Assembly (NCBI GenBank): GCA_964007475.1
Contig: OZ023275.1
Span: 13,123,829 to 13,187,828 of the forward strand
Direction of reading: 5' to 3'
DNA: 64,000 bases
Origin: Hybos culiciformis
Taxonomy: Eukaryota > Arthropoda > Insecta > Diptera > Hybotidae
Shown here piece after piece: positions 1 through 13,796 of this stretch. Both the position numbers and the translations under genes were made by a program. Positions within the stretch are counted from its first letter, which is position 1; each line of letters begins with the position of its first letter. The notes under the pieces were generated by a model. It was not told where the DNA came from, ran no database searches, and saw only the letters and a program-made list of their open reading frames with translations.

Positions 1-78
1 CAGGACTATTTTTGAAATTTTTCAGAACTTTCTAGGCGCCTAAAAACGTTTTTATGCGAGACTTTTTTATCCGCTCTA
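1..78. mobile_element. right end of a hAT element (cut by window edge)
   Basis: Nearly identical to the right end of the element at 11985-12413. Both share the GGCGCCTAAAA subterminal motif and the terminal TATCCGCTCTA. Only the last 78 bp are inside the window, so coding content cannot be judged. Confidence 0.7.
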
Positions 79-2285
79 CATAACTAATGAACTGTAACCA
101 GGCAAGTTTTAAATAATTTTCATACATAAAATTTACACAATTTTAAATTTGATCAAAAGTTTTAATAGATTCGGCGATGAAAATTAGTGTATTGGGTAGG
201 AAGATAGATGTCGATTAGATGAACTTAAAAAAAATATTAGACCCTCGATTGTTTTAAAGGATTCGTATCAGGGGCTCAGGATTTTGATGAACATTTTTAT
301 ATCTGTATATGGTAAATAACTTCATGGTATTGGTGTATGGTGCATTGGTAGAACCCCAAAAAATATGTTACAAAGTATTTCAAAACTAAAGTATTTTAAA
401 TCGAAATGTTGAAAACGGGCCCATATTCTATTTATGATGCCAATGTTCCACAATTTTATTTTCCAATTTAAATGGATTTTGGAAAATTCGAATTTTGAAT
501 GCAAAAAAAGTTATGCAAAAAAAGAAAATTAAGTAAAATCTGGTAAATAATATTTTGTTGTGTGGAAAACAAGCATTCCGTTCCAGTAAATGTATAATAT
601 AAGTAAATGTATACCTATATCATATCTATATATAAAAAAAATATAAGATTTCTTATAAAAACAAAAATTGTTTTTTTCTTTTAACTTTAAGTTTTTTATT
701 TTTTTCCTTTTCTTTAAAAAGTTGATTCAATTCACTCTGCAGAATAAAAAATTAAAAAAAATAAAAAAAAATGTTATGTTTATAAAATATAAAAAAAAAA
801 AAAAAATTAAAAAAAAATAACATATAAATAAGAAAATAAACGTGAAATTATAATGATAAAACACCGTTATAGGCCGCATGCATGTTGTACACGTATCGCT
901 ACATATATATATAAAAAAAAAATATTGATGAAAAACATGAAGAACCTGATTTTTCATTTAAAAAATAATAATAATACCAAAAAAAAAAAAAAAACATTTT
1001 CTTCAATAAACTTAACATTTTTTTTTTATTTTTTATGTTTTCTTTATTAAATTAGGTTTTTTCATAAGAAAATATCAAAATAATGGATTTTATTTATTTA
1101 TTTATTTTTTTCTTCTGTGTTTTCAGTTTTATTTTATACCAGATAGTCAAGAAAAGATATTTTTTTTTGGTTTTAAATGCGTCGGCGCTCATAATAGTTC
1201 CATACCATCCAACTTATTTATTTTCATTTAAAGTTTGCGCTCAGAATCAGAATGTAACTTAAATGATTTCTCTGAGCTGGAAATTTGAATACTAATTGGC
1301 GCATTTTTTAGGGGTTTCAAAATCAACACTCTTTTTGGGTTTCTAACCTCCGCTTGCTTGCACATAAATTTTCTACTTGTACACATTGAAAACATTTCCC
1401 AGAATTGTTGAAAAATTAAAGTCAGATTCATAATTTTTCATTTTAAATTAAAACAATGAGTGAATTGACTCAGACTGTTATTAGACCTATTAGAAAAGTT
1501 TAAAAAGAGAAAGGGAAACTAATTTTATTAATTAATCAAGTTTATTTTGTTTTTATTAATTATTATTTTTTGTATATATATATCTAAAAATACTCACTAA
1601 TATTATAGTTAGATCGACTGCAGTGAATACTATAGAAAATTATTTAAAAAAAATTTCAATGACTGTATTTTCCAAAGAATTTCGAATTTTCATAATCTGC
1701 TGCAATTATAGAAATTGATATATAATAGGCTTTAAGTTTAATTGAATAATGAATTATTAATATATAATATAATAATTAATTAACACAATATAAGGTGATG
1801 AAAAATATTTGAAAAATAATTCACATATTTGTATTATATTTGTATAGTTCTATACCATTTAATATGGCTAAAAACTCGCTGATTTTTTTAATTTTAAGAC
1901 TATATAGTTGATATTCTATTCAGGTTGATATTATTATTAGAATCAGAATTATAAATATCAGCGTAGAGTAATGAACATATAAAAAAATTCCCAAAACACA
2001 TAGAATTATTGATCTGATGCATACAATATTTTTTCAATAATACGTATAAAATATATTTTTGAATCACTCTTATTTAAAAAAATTTAATCTATACGTTAAG
2101 CTACCCACAAGTTAAAAAAAATAAAATAAAACTTAAAAATGGGAGGAAATTGAAATTTAATAATAAATTTTCTATTGAAAATGGGAAAAAAAAACTACGA
2201 ATATTATTCATATAGCAAGAGTGTGTAATTTGATTACTTGGAAACTTTTTCTAAAAATGTTATAAATGAATTATATGGATAATAT
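79..2285. other. AT-rich non-coding; slightly GC-richer patch at 1160-1440
   Basis: Many A/T homopolymer runs and no recognised gene. At 1160-1440 the composition is less AT-biased and carries a 67-codon minus-strand open frame (1228-1431) with an unremarkable, unrecognised sequence. It might be an exon or an old insertion; I cannot support either. Confidence 0.4.
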
Positions 2286-2982
2286 CAGGCCCAGGAAGAG
2301 AGGGGGTCGGAGGGTCGTTTGACATGGGCCTCTTAATTTAGGGAGCCTCCAAACAACATTACATTATACAAAACGTTCAAAATATTTACTTGGCACTTTT
2401 ACATACGCAAGAATGAACTAACTGCTCAATATTATGATTTCATTCATGTGGTTCTTAGTGAAATATTTATTAACATAAGTTGAAATCTTCTAATATATAA
2501 AAATGAAAATTCTCTGTTTCTCTGTCCTCAATCACACCTAAACCGCTGGACCGATTTGGCTAAAATTTTGAAATTAAGTAGCATTGAGACCCGAAAAATT
2601 TACTTATATTTTGATAAAATGACATAGCGTTGAACCCGAATCGACTATTTAGAAGACTGGATGTGTTAAGACACTCATCCGAGGTTTTGGGTTTCCGGAG
2701 AAGGGGCTATGTAGCAAATTTTTAAATTCCGCTTTTTTAGTGCACAAAATCTGGATTAAAGTGTTTTGATATTAATGTAAGTTCGATACTACCTTGCGAA
2801 GCCGGGTATTCCCAATAGTTATTATATAAAAGTTTATTAAGTAGCAGTTAATACTTGGTTAGGACTTAGAAGTATTTCACATTTTCAAAAGTTTAAAATG
2901 AAATGGTTATTGTTTTTTTCATTAAAGAGGGGGCCACATATTTTGTCTGACCTGGGCCTCCAAGTGTCTCTCACAGGCCCTG
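2286..2982. mobile_element. non-autonomous hAT element with 8 bp target duplication
   Basis: It starts CAGGCCC and ends GGCCCTG, short hAT-like terminal inverted repeats. It is flanked by an exact 8 bp direct repeat GATAATAT (2278-2285 and 2983-2990), the length hAT transposases generate. The ends are GC-rich in AT-rich surroundings. There is no transposase frame, so it must have been moved in trans. A Helitron-like element is nested within. Confidence 0.8.
2486..2819. mobile_element. Helitron-like non-autonomous insertion nested in the hAT
   Basis: It begins TCTTCTAATATATAAAAATG, continues with CTCTGTTTCTCTGTCCTCA and AACCGCTGGACCGATTTGGC, and ends with TTGCGAAGCCGGGTATTCCC followed by AATAGT. 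This layout (TC start, TATATAAAAATG, 'ACCGATTTGGC', 'GCGAAGCCGGGT' near the end) is typical of widespread short insect repeats usually classed as Helitron/Helentron derivatives. No target duplication is seen, as expected. The class call rests on remembered family features. Confidence 0.5.
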
Positions 2983-3206
2983 GATAATATATATTATATA
3001 TTATCCATATAGTTTGTAATATAAACAAAATCTAATAAGTTTTTGATTGCAGCTTGAGTTATAGGATAATCTGTCAATTTTTTTTTTTCATAATTTCAGT
3101 ATATTATAAAAGTCTTAAGAATAAGTACGAATTTTATGCATAATGTATTTTTCTTTTATTATACTGCTTTATTAAATAGACTAAACAAACAGATGGTTCA
3201 ATAATA

Positions 3207-3400
3207 GTAGATTATTGTATATGTAAACTAAATTTGTTATTAATTAAGAGTTCTGTATACACAAAAATACATTGACACGAGTCAATACTTATATCACGAG
3301 ACCGAAGGTCGAGTGATATAAATTGACAAGTGTCAATGTATTTTTGTGTAAATACAGAACGAGTTGTATAACAAATTTTGTTTACATATCCAATATACTG
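3207..3400. repeat. large imperfect palindrome (foldback repeat, copy 1)
   Basis: The arms centre on 3305 (GACC-GAA-GGTC). The inner arms (3250-3300 and 3310-3360) are close to perfect inverse copies. The outer arms continue with lower identity (TGTATATGTAAAC... against ...GTTTACATATCC). A transcript would form a hairpin of roughly 95 bp per arm. A second copy in opposite orientation is at 40345-40525, so this is a dispersed family. Confidence 0.8.
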
Positions 3401-3690
3401 TTTTAATGCGTAGGGGAGAGGTAGTTGCAAAGAGAGAATATTTTTTCTTCTCATTTTTTCTCATTTTTTTTTGTATTTGGCTGTATTGAAATATTGTGAG
3501 AGATATTATGTTTGTTTAGGTATTACGTAATATTCAATACGAAACATCTAAATGATTTCATTATTTACGCTGATGCATCTAAATTTTTTCATTATATACG
3601 CTGATGCATCTAAATGATTTCATTATTTACGCAGATGCATCTAAATGATTGCATGTGTATTGACGCATATAATACTCCATTTAGTGATCT
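3401..3690. repeat. shared flank of the palindrome family, with 31 bp tandem repeat
   Basis: The segment next to the palindrome recurs, inverted, beside copy 2 (for example GTTGCAAAGAGAGAATAT, TGTGAGAGATATTAT and GCATGTGTATTGA), so the mobile unit is larger than the hairpin. It contains about 3.5 copies of a 31 bp repeat starting at 3545, 3576, 3607 and 3638 (CATCTAAATGATTTCATTAT...), which copy 2 lacks. Confidence 0.65.
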
Positions 3691-6600
3691 AAATTCTATA
3701 GCACTAAATACAACATAACGATCCCCAACGCATTAAAATGAATAAATTTGATAATATAACAAACGTAAATAACGATCAAACCCAGAGCTTTTGGAGTTTA
3801 GTAAAACTAAAGTTTTAACGAAATGAATTGAAAAGTTCAAGAATTATTTATATGTAATATATTAATTTCAAGAAAGAATTTTAACAACTAATATGGGGAT
3901 AAGCTTAATCGAACAGAAGACTCTGAGTACTTGATTGGGTTTGATATGTCCTTGATATAACGTTCTTGATTGCATTGGATTTATGTATAAGCTATAATCA
4001 TGAGCAACGCCCAGATATTTAGAGCATTCTTATATTATACACACAATTCTTATAAAATTCTGAATAAAATTAAAATTGTCTATTTAAGTATTCTCTGTAG
4101 GTATGATATTAAAGTTATAAAGTTTTCATTCATCGTTTTAAGAAAATTCATAAGATAAACATAAGAAAAATTAAAATCTTTCAAAATTCCATAGATAGAT
4201 TAAAAAATTTTGGACAAATTTTTCTTTTCTTTTTTATTTTTTCAGATTTTGCTCTTTCAGCTGAAATAAATTAAATCCATTATAATATTCTTAAAAAAAA
4301 AAATAAAAAAAGTTTCTCGAACAAAAAAGAAGGAAAATTGTTTCTTTAAATCCTTTGATGCAATTTCTTTTTTTCTTCTATATTCTGAACAAGAAATAAG
4401 ATCAAATCCTACTTAATTTTATATTCATTAAAGTGAAAAATAAAACTAGGAAATACCATTATTATAAATCATGTTTAACATAATTTCTTGTACAAAAATT
4501 TTGTATAAATTTTATCTATAGAGAGAGAGAGAGATTTTTTTTCGTTCTTTTAGCATTGTTCTTAATAAAAATAATCCTACATTTTATGTTTTTTTTTTTT
4601 TTTTTTGTATTTTACCCTAACTATGTATACCTACTATGTTTAATGTTTATAATATGTATATATTTAGTAAGAATATAGATTTTGGGTTCCTAACTCTCTA
4701 CTAGTTTTTCGTATAGTTTTATATTTTTTTTTAATATAAGGTAGGTATAGAAAACCAAAAAAAGAGTATAGATTTTTCTACATTGTTCAAGCCATATAAC
4801 ATGATATTGTGATTTTTCTTGCAGCATAAAATTTTATTTTATTTTTTTTTTCAAGATTGTCTTAACATTGGTAAACCACTTTAAAATCGTTGCAAATACG
4901 TTATTTAAGTTATATATGCCAAAACACAAATTCATAAGTTGACTACAGTTGCTATATGACTTGCAAAAGTTTTTTGCATAACTTACTTAACATAACTTTG
5001 CAAAACAGGCCTTAAATTAGGCTAGACAAAGGTCAACTATCAAATAATTCTTAATAATTTAATATTCTAAAAGAAAAAGGTATACCATATATATTCACAG
5101 TGCATACATTTTTATTCTTATATTTTTTCGACACTCTTGGGACTATTAAAATATCTTTTGTCATGTTTATAAGTTTGTGAATAAATTGCTCTTCTAGAAT
5201 TAAATCTTAAATTAAAAGAACGAAAATGGAGTTTATATTATTTTCAATGCATTAGAAAATTCTTGTTTGCTCTGCTTAAATGCAATATTCTTAAAAACTT
5301 TATTTAAAAAGAAATTCATATAAAATGCATAAAGAATAAAAACATTTATATTTTTTTAGCGTAGCAATTTATCTTGAAATACTGGTTCTGAATCTATTTA
5401 TTTTTTTTTATATAAATATGTAGAAACTTATACACAATGTGAATGTATGTCTTATATATAAAAACTTTATGTACAATATACATTGTATATAATGTACTAT
5501 GCAAGATATGCATCAAATAAATACTATATATATATTATAGTGTGTCTGGAACATATTCTGGTGTTCTTTCTTTTTTATTAAATATTAAATTTCCTGTATA
5601 TATTTCTGATGTCCATTATTTAGTTTAGAAAAATATAATAAAAGAAAATTTAGGCATTATTTTATATTTAGAAAAAAAAAAAAAAAAAAATAAAATAAAA
5701 AATTATCTTGATTACAATTTAAGTTAAAATATAATTTAATATTCATTTATTTTCTTAATGCAGAGATTATATTTAAGTTTAAAAATTCAATTTGTATATA
5801 TGAGCCGTTCACTGCACAAATCGATTAACTCCACTTTTTGAATAATCTTGAATTTAAGTGTAAAAGCACTTGGTACACGAAACACGACCTACTCATAACT
5901 TTTTATATTTATACAAATTTTCTCAAACATTAAATGTTAACACCATTAAACGACAATAATTTCGCGATTTTTCGATTTGTGGAATTAATGGCGCATATGT
6001 CATTTGAAAAGCATTCTTAAACATTGACTATAATGTCTATAATACATATAATTTTTTGAGAGGCAGAATTTAAGAACACCAAAATTATTTTAGTATAAGA
6101 AGGTCAAGAAATTTACAAGTCTACCAACGAATCAATATGAACTCTCTAAAAATCTAAATGGATCGAAAGATTAATAAAATTAGCAGCAAGTTTTTTATCA
6201 GAGCTCGCAGAATTACGTACACTAATGTTATATTTGTAAACATTTTGAGTATCTATAATGAAAGTATCTCGGATATGCATTTAAATCTTTAAAAAAAAAA
6301 TAAATTTTATGATATCCAGTGATGGGGTTTACTTTGTTTCAATGATTTTGTTTTTTGTATCTAATTCCATATTCAATCAGCGTCATTTTTCGAGTTGTTT
6401 TAATAAATATAATATATACCTAATCTAATAACTCTAATATAATTTTTATGCATTATATTTTTTAATACACATGCCCATGCTAATTTAAAATTGTAATCGT
6501 TTTCTATTCATTAAAAAAAATGAAATTATGCATTACTTAGGATATACATAATTAAAGAAATTTTCTTTATTTTTTTTCTTTCTTAAGATGATAATGATAA

Positions 6601-9600
6601 TTAAGAAAGGAAATGATTAAGACAGAAATCGATTACGTCCTATACATAAATATAAAAATAATGTTTCAAAATTATTATTCTATTATAATTATATAGTAAT
6701 ATTGGGTGTAACAAAAAATTAATAACGTTTATTTTTTCAGAAATATAAAATTAAGTTTAATTGTCATTTCATTATTATTAATTAGACTTTTGAAGTTTAA
6801 ATTGATAAAGCATCAGGCCAAATTTTAAATATAAGTTTTATTAAATTTAATATTTCTTAATATTTGTTCATTCATGTTGGCCATTCATAATGAATAATTT
6901 AAAAAAATTATAGAAAAATTTGAGTTATATATATTGGAGCAAAAGGATTAAAGGATTTTGGAGAAAACTTCCCACGTAGTAGATTTATAGACATTAGTGC
7001 GCACTTGTAACATTATTGATTCTGATAAACTTTTTGTTGTATAGTAAAATTAAAAATGAATTCGACGATCAGAAATTTGGATAAAAAATCGGGTCCGAAT
7101 GCAGATTTAAATAATTGCACTCAAATAAGAAAAAAATCTTGAACTTTTCAAATCAACTACATTTATAGTATTTACAGAAATAATTACTAAAACTTTATTG
7201 GTATGTTGGAAAAATAGATTATAGATATATTATAAGATATATTATAGATATAAAAATTATACATATATAATAAAAATTGATTCATTTAAAAATTTATTCA
7301 TCCTCTCTACTATATATATTTTCTTTTTTTTAAACTTAATTGAAATTTCAGATGAAGAAAAAAGTTGTATTTCTACTTTTACAAAATTACTATAAGTATT
7401 ATTATATTGTACACATCATAAAGTAAAATATTGTAATTAACGTTCTTTTCTTGATAAATTACTGGTTCAATCTTTAACTTTGTCGTTAATTTTACAACTG
7501 ATAATGGTGAAAAAAACATTATATAAATTTACTCTTGGAAAATTATGAACTTCGTACAATGATTAGAGTGTGCAGGCAAAGAAAATAAAGAAGGAATTTA
7601 AAAAGATTTTATTATCAACAAAATGATTTTAAACATTTATATAATTTCTGTTCTAAATATAACGAATTTTTCATATTGTTTTGCATTAAACAAGAATGTT
7701 TTAATTTTAATCTTGCTTTAAATAAATTAAATAGAAATTTTGTTTCAGAAGTATAACATCAATAAAAAGTTTATTGTAATATTTTAAAATAAGAAATCAA
7801 ATGCATTTAAAATAGATACAAAAATAGGTTTATTAAAATTAAACTTTAAGTTTTCAGCCACTGTCATCGCACTCAAAATCCCTAGAAATCTCTAGAAATC
7901 CCTAGAAATCTCTAGAAATATCTGATAATTTGTTTAAAACCATCAGCAAAAAAAGTTCATTGATTCTAGTTGTATAGGTATAGTTTTTTTTTCTCTTAAT
8001 TTAAGGTGTTTCATTTTATAAATATAATTTATTCTTGTAGTTAATTAAAATTTTGAATAAATATATTTTTTAAATTTTTTTTTAACTTAAAACTAGTTTT
8101 AAAATATGTTAGGGAGGTTGTTTTTCTATTTTTTTTTTTTAACTGACTTTTCTTTTTGATCTGAATAAATGAATATGCAAATTCTTGTTATAGGAGCACC
8201 AAAATAAAATAATAAATATTAATATTTATAAAATATAACCATTTTATACATATTTATGTGCATATATTTTGTTGTTTATATTTATTATTATTTTTTTTTT
8301 TAATCCTCATATATGAATATTAAAAAAAAAAAAAACTAAACAGAATATTTAACTATCTCATCGCAAAACCAAACAAGAGAAATAAAATATTTTCATCATA
8401 TTTTTTTTTTCAAATTTAGAAAATCTTAATAATATGTACATAAATATATTAAATATTGGTTGAAAAAAATATAAAGAAATTAAAATCGGCTTATTTTCAT
8501 TTTTAATCAAATATTCAAAATTGTTTTAACAATCTTAGTTTTTGGGATAAGCAGTTGTACGGTTTTTGATTGAACATACTATATAGGAAAAAATAGTAAT
8601 TTTAATAGTTTAGACTTCTCGAGAACTAATTTGTCAAGTAAATTCATTATATCGAATAAAATTTCGAAGATTGATTATATTTTTATGTTTTATGTTTGAG
8701 TTAGTGAACTTTTATGTTTGAGTTATTGAACTGTTTGATTTTGAATCATTGGAATTTGGGACTTTATAAAATTTAGAGTTCTTGAAAACATATCTATAAT
8801 ATGGCATAAAAATACATAGTCGATTTTAACAAAGTTATAATTTAATTTAATTTTTGTTAGAAAAGGGTTAAAAAGTAGGTATGTTCATATATGAAAACAA
8901 AACAAAAAAAACTAACAACACAAAAAAAAAAACCGGAAAGTACACATAAATTACAATTTTTTGTATTTTATTGGAGACAAAAACAGGAAAAACTAAAATA
9001 AAAATTATAGTTATGTCGTTTATATGTGTATATCTCAAAAATTGAAATTTATGGCGCCTGATTAAGAGAAAATATTTTAATTTTCTTCACTATATTATGA
9101 TCAATTAAATGATAAATAATGGATTTTTCTTTTAAAAAAAAAAGTTTTTTTTTTTATGTTTCCGAAACCTTTACTCTAACATATTATATATAAGTTATGT
9201 TATTATGTAAATTAAAGTGAAATTGTATTTATCCTCTCGGAAAATAACAACTTAAGAAAAAATGTTAAAATTTAAGTATGATATTCAATTAATTTTATTA
9301 TCGGTGTATTGTTGATGGAACCAATTCAGTGGCTGGATTTTATTTATCTTTTGAATCTTTTGAAATTTACACTTGAATTCCAATCATGGAAAAATTTTCT
9401 TTAATATGATTTCAATTATTCAATTAAAGCCGGTACATTGAAGATCTGGAATGGAGTTAGAGTTTTTTTTTTGTTTTGGGTAACTTTTTTGTAGTTGGTT
9501 AGTTATGCATTCAAATCGAAAGACTTATGACAACGACACAATTGATTTAATTTCTTAATAAAAACAGTCTTCAACTATCTTATTTTAGGATATTCAAAAC

Positions 9601-11984
9601 ACGTATCATACGTAATCTAGCTATCAAAAATCTCTTAAAATTCTTAAGCAGATTTAATGTCTTCTTGTTTGAACAATATAATACAATAAAGAAACTTGTG
9701 CTAAAAAAGATTTTATATTTTAATTTGGATCGTTAAAATCGAGCAAAACATTTTATAACTTTAGCCTCCAGAGCTTATTGTTCACGTAATTTGTATAGGA
9801 ATTCTGGATATTTTATATTAAATTCACATTGAAGAATCTTTTAAATTTTAGAATGCTCATAAAAGATATTAATTTCTAGAATAGACAGAATTAATTTTTT
9901 TTTTAATTTAAATTTTTTATAAGCTTTTTAAGTTAAATGGTCAATAAAAATGTATACATGTTCTTGTACATGTACAATTTAATAAAACTAAAATAAAATC
10001 TTTTTCCTTTTTAAATTAAATTTCATGTAATTTTGACTGCTCGAGGTTGTTGCATTTAATTTGGTAATAGAATGTGTACATAAAATAAATGAAGTAAACA
10101 CACATATGGTATTATTTTAAGAGTAGACATTTTAATTATATGTAAATATAATTTAATTTGGTACAAATGCAATAATAAATTCTTTTTTTTTTTTTAGTAT
10201 CTACATCAAATAATGTTATATACACGGAGTATATATGATGCATTAAAAAATTGTTTTTTATACTTTAAGAACAGAAGAAATGTTAATACTTTGACAGTTT
10301 TAAAAGAATATAATTCGATATAGTTGTATAACAATACATATTTCTGAATTCTTGAAACAAAAAAGTAACAACTATCAGTTGTAGTTTCTCAATTTGATAT
10401 ATTTTAATCATTATATTCATTGTCATAAAGCAAATTCTCTCCATTGTTTGCTGATAGTGGATACCCATATGTTATCATTAGAAATCGAAATAATAAGAAT
10501 AGTAAAAGATATTATTAGAAGAAAATTTATTTTCATTTTCATTCAGTTCAAAGGTTCAATATCCAAGATAGTTTCATTTTGTGTAACTAAGTTCACGACC
10601 TTAATGCCAAAATTCATTTATCGTCTAAAAAGTTAAAAATTTTATATTTTACATATTAAGTATAAACAAAATGAAATAAGGAAAGATAGAATTCATAATG
10701 ATATCAAAAAATTTTATACAAATTTAAAAAAAAAAGAAAAGAAGATAATACCACCGACTGAAAAATATGAATTTGTGTTTTTTTTTTTTCGGTAGATTGA
10801 TTATCTTAAATTTTTTATTTTTATTGCAATAACGTGCCTGTCTCTGTTATCTTAAATAATTTTATTTTATTTTTTTTTTTTTTGCGAAACGCTTTTGTAA
10901 CAAAATGACATCAATATTTCAAATTTAATGATATCTCGTTATATTTTCATGACGAACGAATGAAAATAATAATAAAATAAAAAAAAAAAAAAACAAAAAC
11001 AGAAAGTATAATAACGAGAATAATTTTCAATTTTAAATTTAAATTTTATAATGCCGGTCGATTTGACAGCATGTATAAAACCGACTAGACAGGTGTATTT
11101 TGGGTTGAAAATTTTGCAATTAACGTAATAAAAGATATACATAAAACTTATATATAGTATAGGTATATTCTTTATTATATTTTTGTACATTTGAAAATAG
11201 AGGAAAATATAAAATAGCATTTGTTTTATAAATATACATAATACTTATACATATATTTTATATTGTACTATAAAAATTTTATGCAAAAAAAATAGAGTTT
11301 TGTTATTTTGAAGGTATAAAATAAAACATTATTTAGCAGCAGTTCAAAAAAAACCACCAAGAAGAACAATATTATTTTTATGTAGGTATCTTGTACCTCT
11401 TATATTGCATATATGTACAACATACTGCAATATTGTATTTATTTATGAAGAGAAATGTAATTTATACCATTATATACAATATATATCTCTACGGGGTAAT
11501 AAAAGAATATTAAAAGCCTATGCAATTAAAAGTTTATTGATGGAAAATAAAATAACAAACTTTTTTCTTAATAAATTACAATAATTATAATATATTCTGT
11601 CTGTTTGATGTTTAAAAGCAAAATAAAAATATTTTTTTTTTATTTCATTGTAATTTAAATGTATATGCACTATATTCTTAAATTAAGATAAAAAGTTAAA
11701 TTTTTATAATTATAAACAATAATTTTGTTTTAATAAATTAATTAAATACGATTTTTTGAATATATACATAATTATTTTAAAAACACAATCACAAAATTGA
11801 GATTTTTATTGCAGAAGGAAATACTTGTGATAGTGAAAGGGTTAAATAACATTATTATAATGGTATAAGTATAATTGCATCAAAAATCTACGCAAAACTT
11901 TGTTATCAAGTTGAAAAAAGTGTAGGCAGTGCAAACTATAGGGAAGCGATTGTGTCAACGTAACACAATTTTATTGCTTATGAG
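3691..11984. other. 8.3 kb without recognisable gene
   Basis: Very AT-rich with many A/T tracts. Small items only: a (GA) run near 4519-4532 and a 10 bp repeat (cctagaaatc/tctagaaatc) four times at 7881-7920. All open frames are short, low complexity and lack family similarity. It could be intergenic or intronic. Confidence 0.5.
7881..7920. repeat. 10 bp tandem repeat, 4 copies
   Basis: CCTAGAAATC and TCTAGAAATC alternate twice, making a 20 bp period of two 10 bp variants. Confidence 0.7.
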
Positions 11985-12413
11985 TAGAGCGGATATAAAT
12001 GCCTAAAAGCTTTGATAATTTTTCGGTAATAGTGCTTTGAATCATCGATCACAAACAACGCAAGAATTTGTTTTGAATCTTTCACCTAGCGAGCTGGCTG
12101 TTTACAAGTATTGTGTCACAACATCGGCTGATGTTGAAAGATCTTTTTTAGCATACAAAAATGTTTTGACAGACAAACGTAGATCTTTTTTGTTCGAAAA
12201 TCTAAAACAGCACTGTATTGTACTTTGCAATCGTGAAAACTAATAATATTGGTTTCGAAATCCTTTAAAAGTGTGTTTTTTTTCATATTTTTGGGCGACT
12301 TTTCAGACACCTTTTTTGAATTTTAGAGACTTTTACAGGACTATTTTCGCAATTTTTCAGGACTTTTTAGGCGCCTAAAATCGTTTTTAAGCGAGACTTT
12401 TTTATCCGCTCTA
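11985..12413 (+). mobile_element. internally deleted hAT element
   Basis: Terminal inverted repeats of 11 bp: TAGAGCGGATA at the left and TATCCGCTCTA at the right. The flanks share ATGAG, offset by one base, so the 8 bp duplication is imperfect or eroded. The interior keeps only the transposase C-terminal region plus a 3' tail. The right 75 bp match window positions 1-78, showing at least two copies locally. Confidence 0.75.
12037..12243 (+). pseudogene. hAT transposase C-terminal dimerisation fragment
   Basis: A 68-residue open frame without an ATG (it opens at TTG) ending in TAA. It contains SADVERSFLAYKNVLTDKRR and then FENLKQH, the hallmark of the hAT family C-terminal dimerisation region (usual form S-x-x-x-ERSFS-x-YKN-x-L-x-DKR). 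The N-terminal BED finger and the RNase H-like catalytic core are missing, so the fragment cannot transpose DNA. The frame has no stops, suggesting a recent deletion or low divergence. The sequence resembles hAT-derived proteins abundant in aphids and other insects. It is most likely a relic and not a domesticated gene. Confidence 0.8.
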
Positions 12414-13550
12414 CATGAGCAGTATAAAACGTTTTAACTTTTATATGGTGCAAGTTTTATATAAAATCTTCTCAGAAAAATATGACTAAATAAAAATTTT
12501 GAACTCAAGAAAACTAGAAAAACGTAAAAATATGCGTTAAATAAAATAAAATCAAGCTGAATCAATATACAAACCATCGGATCATAATTTTTCCTATATT
12601 TGCAGTTCGAAAATAAGCATATAAACATTCAATTATAACTTATTTGTATTATATTATTAGAGGGTGATGCGGACATGAAGTTAGAATGAGAATAATAAAT
12701 AGGAAGCAATCATTTACACTCTTCTTAAAGCGGCACAAGTCGTATATAAACGTCCGCCAGCGCTCGGAAAACATAATAAACCACATTCGCGAGAAGGGAA
12801 CTTAAATGAATCTCCAAAGTTCTTTCCAAATAAACATAGTACATATATTATATATTCAATTAGTATAGGTACTATAGCTGTCAAGATTTTTGGCTTATTA
12901 TAAGTGAAATTCACTTTGCATACGGTGAAAGATTTAAAAATATTCCATTTCAAATCATAATATTTAATAATCTAACGTTACCATTCCCTACAACTAAAAT
13001 ATATAAATTAAGTTAGTTTAAGTTTTCCGATTATGATTGTTAATAAAAAAAAAAAAAAAATACCTAACTTGTTTTGATGTTGTTAAATTTTTGTGCAAAA
13101 ATATATATATTATACATACATTTTTTTTTGCAATAATAAAACTTTTTCTTCTCCACTGTGTATTGTTATTTTATTATGATTTTTCTTAAATATAATATTC
13201 CTCATATTATATTTTCAATTAGATAATCATAGAATCTTTTTTTTTTATTTATATATTTTTTTTAATTCTGTTTTTGTATTTTGCACATAACAGAAAAAAA
13301 AAATTAAACTTTTTAATCTAATTTTTTTTTTTATATTTTACGTTCAACAAAAAAAAAAAACTCTCACAATTGCAATCAATGAAAACTAGGTCGAAAATTT
13401 ATTGAAGGAAAAAATAAGAACAGCGTATAAATGAAAAAAACAAAAAAAATGTTGTATGCTTTCAAAGCGTGCAAGCGGCATTATATTTACGTAGATACTT
13501 GTATCTTTTTTTTTTTTTATTTATTTATTTATTTTAGAGTTAAAATTAAA
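12414..13550. other. AT-rich non-coding
   Basis: No gene recognised. A less AT-biased patch at 12660-12790 (containing CGTCCGCCAGCGCTCGG) stands out but has no inverted repeat or family match I can name. Confidence 0.45.
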
Positions 13551-13794
13551 AAAAAAAAACACACGAAGCAGTCATAGGAACTGCCGAAAGAAGTTTATAC
13601 TTAAAGCTTTAAACTATGAAATAACAATGACTACAAATAATGGACTGCTTTTTTACTGCTGGACTGATTTTTATTTTAATTTACATTTTGTACTGAGCAG
13701 CCCATCATTTATAGCCACTGTTATTTCATAGTTTAAAGCTTTAAGTATAAACTTCTTTCGGCAGTTCCTATGACTGCTTCGTGTGTTTTTTTTT
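13551..13794. repeat. 244 bp foldback element, 79 bp arms
   Basis: Arms at about 13551-13629 and 13716-13794 are near-perfect inverse copies (AACACACGAAGCAGTCATAG... against ...CTATGACTGCTTCGTGTG). The roughly 86 bp centre is itself partly symmetric (ATGGACTGC against GCAGCCCAT). No coding capacity. It looks like a MITE or foldback element, or the terminal hairpin of a larger composite that includes the adjoining arrays. Confidence 0.8.
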
Positions 13795-13796
13795 AT

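Noticed and set aside
1228..1431. 67-codon minus-strand frame as a gene
   Set aside because: Somewhat better composition than background but no recognisable motif, splice partner or conserved context.
3212..3454. 80-codon minus-strand open frame
   Set aside because: It lies inside the palindrome, where symmetric sequence yields mirrored frames; the same holds for frames at 40249-40552.
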